The position numbers and the translations under genes are program-made. This document shows positions 56,251-64,000 of a stretch of 64,000 bases of DNA, piece by piece. The stretch covers positions 1,364,001-1,428,000 of the forward strand of contig BCKC01000004.1 in assembly GCA_001600455.1 (NCBI GenBank). Reading direction: 5' to 3'. Origin of the DNA: Endocalyx cinctus. Its lineage: Eukaryota; Ascomycota; Sordariomycetes; Amphisphaeriales; Apiosporaceae. Below the pieces are notes generated by a model. That model was not told the DNA's origin. It made no database searches and saw only the letters and a list, made by a program, of their open reading frames with translations. Positions within the stretch are counted from its first letter, which is position 1, and every line of letters starts with the position of its first letter.

Positions 56251-57492
56251 GATGTTAACTCTTTAAGGTTCAGCTGATTATTTTTTGATGCCTAGACAAG
56301 AAATTCCTGGTTCTAGATCAGCATGCGGAGATTGTGCGAGGACCTTCTCTCCTTATTTATACCCATCATTGAGCCAAGAATAATGAATGGTGTTCGTTAC
56401 CTTAAGAATAGATTACATGGGCCTTCACCACTTTAGCCTGAACATCTTTCTCCAGGTTTTTTACTCTCTCGGGTGTCCACGACACGTGGAGATCTTTTTT
56501 CGGCTAAGAACTCTCATTTAATTAGATATTGATCCTCCCCTCATTATCTCAGGTTAGCCAATGATCCAACCCGCATAACAATATGCCAGTGATTGCCATT
56601 TACGAAGGCGATCATCAACACTGAGCTCGGTTGGAGATCGGATCATACCACACGGTCTAGACTTTGGACTCTAAATCTCTAAAGCCCGGTTGAAAGGAAA
56701 CTTACAAAAAGTTTATACTCAAAGTTTAACATCACCACGGGCTTTAGTATCATTAATGCTTGGTTCCAACATGACTGACTACGCCCACGCATACGTCGGG
56801 ATTACTTGGGAGCTTCGACTCCATTCATTCCCTACCCTGTATTAATTTCACTCTAGAACTAAAATTCTATATGAAATAGTCCTTGGTAAACACCATGATT
56901 CGCCCCCTTTAAAAAAAAAATCACAATGCCCTTGCTAGCATGGTTTATGGAGACTGACGGAGAAAAGAAATACCCTTCATCTCATGATTATAGCATACAG
57001 AGCTTATTCATTTGATATCATTGGAAATGTGAAGCATAGTATGTGAATCGACAGTATCAAAAATTACCATAAATGCTCTTATCAAATTCCATATCAACAC
57101 TTTGGCTGTATAATTAATGTTCAACTAAAAAGTGGCTTCGGGGGTAGTACCTAGGCCGACGTCCTAACGCCGTGGAACGCCGAATACACGCGAACATAGT
57201 CGTAGTCGATCCATAGACCCAAGTGACAACGGATCTATTTAATTGAATTTGTGTTAATCCGGCGTCTCTGTACCATTGCTACGGACTTACAGCTATCGGC
57301 GCGACGGACTTAAAGTCGGGGAAAGTTCAATACAATGAGCCTCCAATCGCGGTATGACGTGCTATATGTTCCTAGAGAAAATGATCCATAAATATCATGA
57401 ACCAACCTGTTTACCAAAAATTCAATTGATTTCTATGCCTTTCTCAGTCGACTTTTTCTGGATTTCCTTTAATACTCAAGATTCATATCACG
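56251..57492. other. Divergent promoter region, GH11 / aldo-keto reductase
   Basis: About 1.2 kb between two diverging genes. AT-rich, no coding signal. No regulatory site can be named with confidence. Confidence 0.45.
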
Positions 57493-58711
57493 ATGCCTCG
57501 ACTTGTTAACAAGGATGTGGGCTCTATAGGCTTGGGCCTCATGGGGTTAACTTGGGAAACTTCGTGGCGGGGTACTCAGCTCCCATCACAGGAACAGGCC
57601 TTCGCGGTTTTACGTGCCTCTATCAAGAATGGAAGTAAGTAATTTCGGCTATCAGATTATCCTTATGTACCCAACAGTCCATACGTAATTACCTTACAGC
57701 TGCCGGCAACTCTTTCACATTCATCCAATTCAACAGACACTAACGGCCCCCTTCTTGTCCTTGGACTCATCAGTGACGTTTTGGAACGGTGGCGAATTTT
57801 ATGGCAAACCCGAGTATAACAGCTTAGTCCTTCTGGAAAGATACTTCGAAAAATATCCCGAGGACGCTGAGAAGGTGGTGCTTTCAATCAAGGGCGGCGT
57901 GAATCCTGCAACTCACCAGTCCGATGGCTCAGCTGAAAATACACGTCGATCTATCGATGACAGTATGCGCCAGCTCATGGGCCGAAAAAAGATAGACCTA
58001 TTCGAGTTCGGTCGTAGGGATCCGGCTGTTCCTGCCTCACTTACCTTCGGTATCATTGAAAAGGAGTACGTCCAAACCAACAATATCGGTGGTCTCTCGC
58101 TGTCGGAAGTTCGTGCCGAGACGATTCATGAGGCCGTCAAATACACCAAAGTCCTGGCCGTCGAGAGCGAACTATCGCTGTAAGTCACATACCAGTAGAT
58201 CAGACAAATAAGGCAAAATTATCGCTTGCACATGCACTAACAGTAATATCAAAGATTTTCAACCGAAGTGCTGGAGAATGGTGTTGCAGCCGCGTGCGCC
58301 CAGTACAATATCCCGCTCATTGCCTACTCCCCGATTGGCCGAGGCATGTTAACTGGCCAGATAAAAAAGTGGGATGACCTACCGGAAGACTCGATGATGC
58401 GCGCGTGGCCTCGGTTTCAGCCGGGTAACTTCGAGATAAACCTACAACTCGTCAAGCAAGTGGAGGAAATGGCTAACAAGAAGGGGTGCACACCGACGCA
58501 ACTGGCTATCAACTGGGCGAGGGCGCTGTCCAGGCGTCCTGGTATGCCTACCATCATTCCGATTCCCGGCTGCACGATTGTCGAGCGGATCGAGGAGAAC
58601 GCCAAACTTATCGACTTAACGGACCAAGAGATGGATGAAATAGATGCTACTCTGGCCACCTTCAAAACAGCCGGCGAGCGTTATCCTTCGTCGGTTCCGA
58701 TGAACACATGA
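57493..58711 (+). CDS. Aldo-keto reductase, pyridoxal-reductase-like
   Basis: Exons 57493-57634, 57774-58179 and 58255-58711 encode 334 residues. SIGLGLMGLTW is the first barrel strand. The catalytic Tyr lies in NGGEFYGKP and the Lys in VLSIKGGVNP. The usual His position reads IDLFEFGRRDP, as is common in the pyridoxal-reductase/AKR8-type branch, where a family-typical substitution occurs. IAYSPIGRGMLTG and PTIIPIPGCTIVERIEENA are the late barrel motifs that bind NADPH. Likely cytosolic NADPH-dependent carbonyl reduction; pyridoxal is the best-guess substrate by similarity. Confidence 0.87.
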
Positions 58712-59144
58712 TGGTAACCAAGTCTTGTTGTATTCTTAGGGGTAGACCCCTCATTCCAGGGAAAGAGGGCTAGTATATAGGATAAGGAAAGACCGTGGAT
58801 TTTTCATCAAAAAAAAAAAAAAAAAACCCCTACTGATCCACACTGGTCAAAAATTCGACTTGTTGCTAATTTATTCAATATCTAAATTCATCGCCCCTTA
58901 ATCAAGTCTACTCATTTCATCAAGTCACCAACAATCAACATTAGCAGTCCAAGAAAAAGCGACAGATATCGGACCACAAATTATGACTAGAACACAGTAA
59001 AACAGCCTCGACGGTGGTTTTAAAATCATTTCATTTCAACTTTCCCTAACTGAATTAAACGCCCAGAGAACATTAGGCACTCCCACTCAGCGAGAAACGA
59101 AATTTAAACGCTCCTCGTTTTATAGTGTCTACAATATTGTCGAC
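58712..59144. other. Intergenic region between convergent genes
   Basis: Contains an A18 tract at 58809-58826 about 100 bp past the reductase stop. No gene seen. Confidence 0.55.
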
Positions 59145-59771
59145 TTAATTGGTAAAAGTGAGTTTGCAGAGGTGAAACTCTCCTTTGGGTTTCACCCTCG
59201 CGGCGGTAGCCTCGGCCTCGGTATCATATCCCATGAGCGTGCACCACCAAGTCATCCCATCGAGGTCGACCGCGTATCCACCTTTAACCTCCTTACACGG
59301 CTTCGTCTCGCCATCTCCGAGAAGTAAAGCGCACATCTCCTCCTCCTTTTTGCCCTCGGTACCCTCATCCCATACGGCCAGATGTACGTATTCCTGCTCC
59401 AGAAACCCCGGAGGTCTAAACTCGTAGTGTCTCACGAGCGGTCTTTCCGAGATAAAGCAATCGGTAATGCAGGCGATGACGGGTTCGAAAGCGGGCGTCT
59501 TCCAGAACTCCCAATGGTCCTGTATCTTGACCCAGTCGATCATCCAGACGAAAGTCGTGGGATCGCCGAGAGAAGGGCCCCAAGCCATCCTCTTGATCCC
59601 CTTTCCTCCTTTGGTGTTGCCGATGATTTCACGCTCGAACTTGGCCATAGTTGAGGTTTCGAAAGGCTCTTTAAGTTTGAGCACGCAGATCTCAGTGACA
59701 GGCTTGTTCTGCGCCGATGTGTGCGTGAGTAGTCGAGCCTGATAGGCGGCCATTTGCTCCACGGTGGCCAT
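59145..59771 (-). CDS. Hypothetical protein, possible dimeric alpha/beta-barrel
   Basis: Intronless gene of 208 residues from the ATG at 59771. Two halves of similar length each look like a ferredoxin-like alpha/beta fold (EICVLKLKEPFE then WMIDWVKIQDHWEFW; YVHLAVWDEG then TWWCTLMGYDTEAEA). This is reminiscent of the dimeric alpha/beta-barrel (ABM-type) proteins common in fungi. No catalytic motif is clear and no signal peptide is present. GC-rich codons support a real gene. Confidence 0.65.
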   Translation of the reverse strand: MATVEQMAAYQARLLTHTSAQNKPVTEICVLKLKEPFETSTMAKFEREIIGNTKGGKGIKRMAWGPSLGDPTTFVWMIDWVKIQDHWEFWKTPAFEPVIACITDCFISERPLVRHYEFRPPGFLEQEYVHLAVWDEGTEGKKEEEMCALLLGDGETKPCKEVKGGYAVDLDGMTWWCTLMGYDTEAEATAARVKPKGEFHLCKLTFTN

Positions 59772-60509
59772 GATGGCCTAGTAATTCGAACGATTAATTT
59801 TGATAAATTGTTCAAGTTAGATAGTAATTTGAAAAAGAAATAAATGGTTTATTTATGGTAAAACAATTCGCTGCATTTTGAGACGTGTGTAAGGACTATG
59901 GAATTGTTGCACTTGTGAATATCTAATACCGTAGCATTTAATAATAAATACAGAATAGACACTCTAGTGAAGTCGGGCAACTAACCTACATTTAAGGGTA
60001 TGTCGATCTCCTTTGACTTCCACCTGCCAGACTAGGAAGTCCTTTAAGAAGCTCAACATCCAGACCCTCGTGGACCAGTAAATCTTCAAATACAGTATTG
60101 TTACGGAAACATTAGAACAGACTAAATCTTAGTAATTCAACCGCGCATGAGTAATTCTGCCCCCGTGGTTTGCATGTTGCTGCCAACAGAAATTACGCCA
60201 ACTGATACTCGAGTCTCCGGCTTAACGGCATTGAAGTTGACAGTTTAGGTTATAATTAGAAGAAGAATTCTAATCACTGGATTCCTTCTTGGTATGTAAA
60301 CGACAGCCACACTAGAAACGAATACGTATCTAGCAAAGTATTTGTCTAACTCTCATTTCTACCACCAACCAAGGGAGAAAAAACAACCCAACGAAAGAGT
60401 AATATCCAATAAATTGTAAATAACCATCACTATATCTGCTCCCAGATTCTTCATCCGCCAATTCCGTCTCGTGGAGGATAAATTAAGGTGTTATATGTAA
60501 TTTAATCGA
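59772..60509. other. Intergenic region
   Basis: AT-rich, no coding signal recognised. It is the promoter side of the 59145-59771 gene. Confidence 0.5.
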
Positions 60510-60917
60510 TCACACCTCCTGCCCAGTCTTCTTCGGCAGCGCCTTTGCCTATCCGAATTTCGTCAGTGATCAGTGCTGTTACCATCGAGAGCTCACAAAT
60601 TTCTTCTCCTCGAATTCTATACACTGGCATTAATCGTACTCTATTATCGTAGCCAGTACTATGCGCAACCAGCTCTAATATACCAACCCGCCCGAATAGT
60701 CTGGCTCACCTTTCGTAACTTCTTCTTGAGCTTCTTGGCCGATGAAGCACCGGCGGTTTATCCCTAAACATGGAGAATAAAATTTAATTCAGCATTTTAA
60801 TTCATTATTCTAAGACATATAATCAGTCGTCTTACCTTTGAAATCTGTTTCAAGACATAGACTGCTCACGACGCCGGCAGTCGACACGATTGTGAAGAGA
60901 AATTTGGCGATCTGCAT
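60510..60917 (-). CDS. Candidate small secreted protein
   Basis: An ATG at 60917 opens MQIAKFLFTIVSTAGVVSSL, a convincing signal peptide. Exon 1 (60836-60917) ends at GTAAGA. Exon 2 (60763 down to 60710) is bounded by TTTAG and GTGAGC. Exon 3 starts at 60616 after TATAG. It either stops at 60579 (57 residues) or splices again at GTGAGC to a last piece at 60510-60548 (64 residues). The mature part is short and charged, with one Cys in RRCFIGQEA and another near the signal cleavage site. No family is recognised. The run of in-frame splice signals is suggestive, not proof. Confidence 0.38.
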
Positions 60918-61797
60918 CGTATATCGTTAAATGATGAGACACTTGAGTCAAAATGATAAATATTAGAGAATTTTGCGAATAATTACAGTTATAAAGAGTA
61001 GTGGACAAACAAGTAAAGCAAGAACACAATCCATGAAAGGCCTAAATCTTCCCTTTTATAGATTAAGAATACTGCGGTCCATATCGTCATGCAATGCAGT
61101 GCCATCGATGCAAGCGTTATCGACGTCGAGTATATATTTTATTACTAGTGTCAAATGAAAGAGAGTGAAAACCGTGTGGCTTGTCTGATGAAGATAGTCG
61201 AACAGGTAATTAATATTGAGCATGGTTACCATTTCCCTAAGACAGTATGATGTGGGTGATGTGATGCCGTATTTACGTATTTCGACGGCTTACCCTTCCA
61301 ACTTGAGTACAATGCTGCGACCTGGCTGACTCGCTGCCGAGTCATAATTTATTTTCTCCGTAGCCAAATAATCGGTGAATATAATCAACTTATATTTCTG
61401 AGATAGGATCAAATCAAAGCCGAGTATTTACTTTATATTCGTGAGCGGTATTGCTCAGTGATTAAGCAGAAACGAGTTCCGAGCTGAAATCAGCTACACG
61501 ATAAAGATAAGCTCAATTACGCGGAGGACGAAATTCCTGATCATTGGAAATTAATCAAATCGGGGTTTTTTTTTTTTTTTTTTGGTAGTCAAGGACTTCC
61601 TATCGACCTTGACTTTAACTCCTGATTATATATTGACTACAGTATCCATCTATCATACAAATAACGGTTAATTATCTGTAATATTATAACCTCCCAACTG
61701 CGTAGTTAATATATCGTAATTAAAACATCAAAAGACAACTCGCGCACTCGTGACTCGAAATTTGCTATCCAAGCCCACAACAATATTCCTCGCGCGC
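60918..61797. other. Intergenic region with T18 tract
   Basis: A run of 18 T lies at 61566-61583. The rest is AT-rich; no gene supported. Confidence 0.5.
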
Positions 61798-63701
61798 TTA
61801 CGACGCCATGATGCTCTTCCCTCCATCCGAAGTGATGCGCTGTCGTACCCGCATATGCAGCACGTTGTGCGCCAGCATTTTGTGCGTCAAGATACGCGCA
61901 CCTGTCGAAAGGGGCGTCTCCGCTAGGCCTACGATGGCACTGGGTGCGAATACTAGGGCCTCGCCTGTCCTCAGTTTCACGATTCTCGAGAACAGCTCCG
62001 GGATGAGATCATCCGATTGAATCCGTAGGCCTTGTAGCCCGACGTAGCCGAAGTCTTCGTCGCCCTCGTCGTCGTCTAGAGTTCTCGCGATCTTGACGAC
62101 GGAAGATATTCCGGCAATATGCCTCGTCAAGATGCTGAGCCAATCGGGAGAGGTAAAGCGGTGCACTATCGTCACGCTACACAGATCGAGAAGTTTCGGG
62201 GATATATTGGGTTCTTGTGTGGAAATGATGATTCGGGCGCCGATATGGCGTTGCAAGCGGATGACAGAAAGTAGCTTATTCGTCAAGGTTTCGCATTCCG
62301 GACTTGAACCGTCCATATACTTGTGTGCCTCGTCAAGAGCGACTACCCGGCCGATGGATGGATCTTGTTCGAGAAACAGATCCAGACAAATGTTGAATAG
62401 CGAGCAGGCTAGGGCTGACGTGACACATGGACAAGATAGGTCCACGATGATAAGCTCACCTGCCTTCAGGGTGAAACATTAGCCAATTCAGAGTTCATCA
62501 CCTTAAGTGACGACGAGAACATGAAAGCATATAAATATTTAACTCACCTGAGGGGACCAATTCGTGCCTGTAACGTTCTTACTTTTTCTTTTCTTGCTCC
62601 ATTGGTCTTTCTCCTGCCAAGCCAGAAAACTCTCCAGAGTGTCCAATCTCTGCGCCAACGGTCGAAGCTGCTCGGGCGTAAAACTCTCCAGCGCCAGTTT
62701 TCTCCTGAACTCTGCGTAACTGAACGTTGAACCTGTTTCTTGTTGTTTGACGCGCATCTCACGAAGAATTCTTTGGATCACGTGCATATATAACGGCGCA
62801 TTCTTTTCACTAAACGCCATTAGATCTAGCATGCGTCTCGTGTCGAGATCTGATTCTTTCAATATGAGAGGCGCCACGCGAACTCCGGGAAGATTGCTGT
62901 ATGAATTCTGAAATCAATCATATATATCAGTAACTTGTGCTACAACAGACCCGTAGCTCGCCCTCCCGTACCTTGGTGGTGGTAATATTACTCGGCGAGC
63001 ATAACACTCGAACCGTGACGCCAGAATCGCTGGCAAGATACGCCGCTTCGCACGGATCACCGCCCATATTCGATCTAAAATTATCGTAATGAAATACGAT
63101 ACCCGTCAAAGGACGCGGGAGACTGCCTAGTATTGGCGAAGGGATCAGACAATTTTCCAGCAAGCATGAGAGACTATGGCTCTTTCCAGAGCCCTGACTT
63201 CCACAGATGAAAGTACTAGAGGGTGCAGCAACGTTGTAGAAAATTCTCGAGTCGGCCTCTATTTTTGCTCCAGTGATAACGTTCAGATCACCGCCTAAAA
63301 GCCCATACTGCGTAAACGCGACCTTTGAGGAATTATTGGCCATCTGTTGCGCATACGGTAGTATTGGATACGCAAACAAGGGAGTGGAAGTAACATCGGC
63401 CAAATCGTCTTTCTCTGAGACGCGACTGAGTAGTTGTAGTTGCTGTTCTGTGACAGGGTCTTTTCCATCTTGACTAGAGACGGAATTTGGCTGGTTAGGG
63501 TGCTTTCTAACCAGGGACGATATGGTTAATACGGGTATCAGAAGTTTATACGATGCCTGACATAAATATAAAGAAGGGTGAATACCATTTAGATATGAGG
63601 TTGTTTAGGACTCTTAGATGTACGTACGTGGATGGGCTCGTGTTTTCTTCGGAAGGATTTGACTCGGGGCTTTCTTTCCATTTGCTTGCTGACGAAGCCA
63701 T
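61798..63701 (-). CDS. HerA/FtsK-like P-loop ATPase
   Basis: Exons 63624-63701, 62972-63556, 62548-62907 and 61798-62463 encode 562 residues. Exon 1 needs donor GTACAT (phase 0), not the adjacent GTACGT; exon 4 uses a GAAG acceptor. Walker A is GSQGSGKS (residues 145-152), preceded by TFIC. Walker B is VVALDEAHKYM (381 onward). IIISTQEPN downstream fits the HerA sensor-like strand, and TIVHRFTSPDWLSIL the following region. The middle part (LMAFSEKN to SKKRKSK) is a charged helical insert. Prokaryotic HerA and FtsK pump DNA; the role of fungal relatives is not established. No signal or membrane segment. N-terminal 60 or so residues are disordered. Confidence 0.8.
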
Positions 63702-64000
63702 ATTTTCTTAGGGTAATACGAGTTACTTAGAATATACTTAGAATATAGAATGAATATGCCCCTAGAAATAAAATTGTATAACAGTCGTAATAAATTGTAC
63801 GTAAGATAAAAAGATTATGGCGGCTGTTTCAAGATCGGATAAAGTAATTATGACTTGGGAAATGCTCGGAGAAGCGGGTTTTCGACCTACTAATAATAAC
63901 TGCCATTGTCAATATATAAATAATCAGTACGCGTCTGATTCGTTTGCATAGTGGAAATAAAACGATTCATACCAATGATTCTAGGGCCTTCTTAACTTTT

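Overview
This window comes from the nuclear genome of a filamentous ascomycete (Pezizomycotina). Genes carry short introns, mostly 50-105 bp, with GT..AG ends and some TACTAAC-like branch points. They encode fungal-only families: Zn2Cys6 and C2H2 regulators with fungal middle domains, a DUF1996 protein, a NmrA-like protein and fungal GH11, GH30 and GH5 enzymes. The intergenic stretches are long and AT-rich, with many A/T homopolymers. The load of secreted plant-cell-wall enzymes suggests a plant-associated or wood/litter-degrading fungus. A Sordariomycete is my guess, but the sequence alone does not fix the lineage.

Layout. 0.6-7.7 kb: GH18 chitinase-like protein (-), secreted type II L-asparaginase (+) and a GPI-tailed GH5 hydrolase (-). 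8.3-21.3 kb: GRE2-like reductase (-), C2H2 plus fungal_trans regulator (+), an orphan broken start of a polyketide synthase ketosynthase (-), an MDR oxidoreductase (-), a basic hypothetical protein (+) and a NmrA-like protein (-). 21.3-29.9 kb: Zn2Cys6 regulator (+) divergent from the NmrA gene, a membrane-anchored lectin-like protein (+), a solo LTR with a perfect 5-bp target duplication, a second GH5 (+) and a GH11 xylanase (-). 31.7-43.1 kb: two low-complexity proteins, a GH30 enzyme (-), a seven-exon seven-helix membrane protein (-) and a secreted DUF1996 protein (-). 46.3-53.9 kb: amino-acid permease (+), cytosolic phenylalanyl-tRNA synthetase alpha chain in 11 exons (-) and a bZIP-like regulator (-). 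55.4-63.7 kb: a second GH11 (-), an aldo-keto reductase (+), a hypothetical alpha/beta-barrel protein (-), a candidate small secreted protein (-) and a HerA/FtsK-like P-loop ATPase (-).

How the genes fit together. Two GH11 enzymes, one GH30 and two GH5 enzymes could act together on xylan and other beta-glycans outside the cell. The chitinase, asparaginase and permease would fit nitrogen scavenging. The genes lie on both strands with housekeeping genes between them and show no shared promoters. I therefore read this as a loose CAZyme-rich neighbourhood, not an operon-like cluster. The clearest signs of genome turnover are the PKS remnant, the solo LTR and the homopolymer tracts, several of which sit inside introns.

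Exon boundaries were worked out by hand from splice signals, reading-frame closure and family conservation. Every multi-exon model given as a CDS of known family closes in frame to its stop codon.
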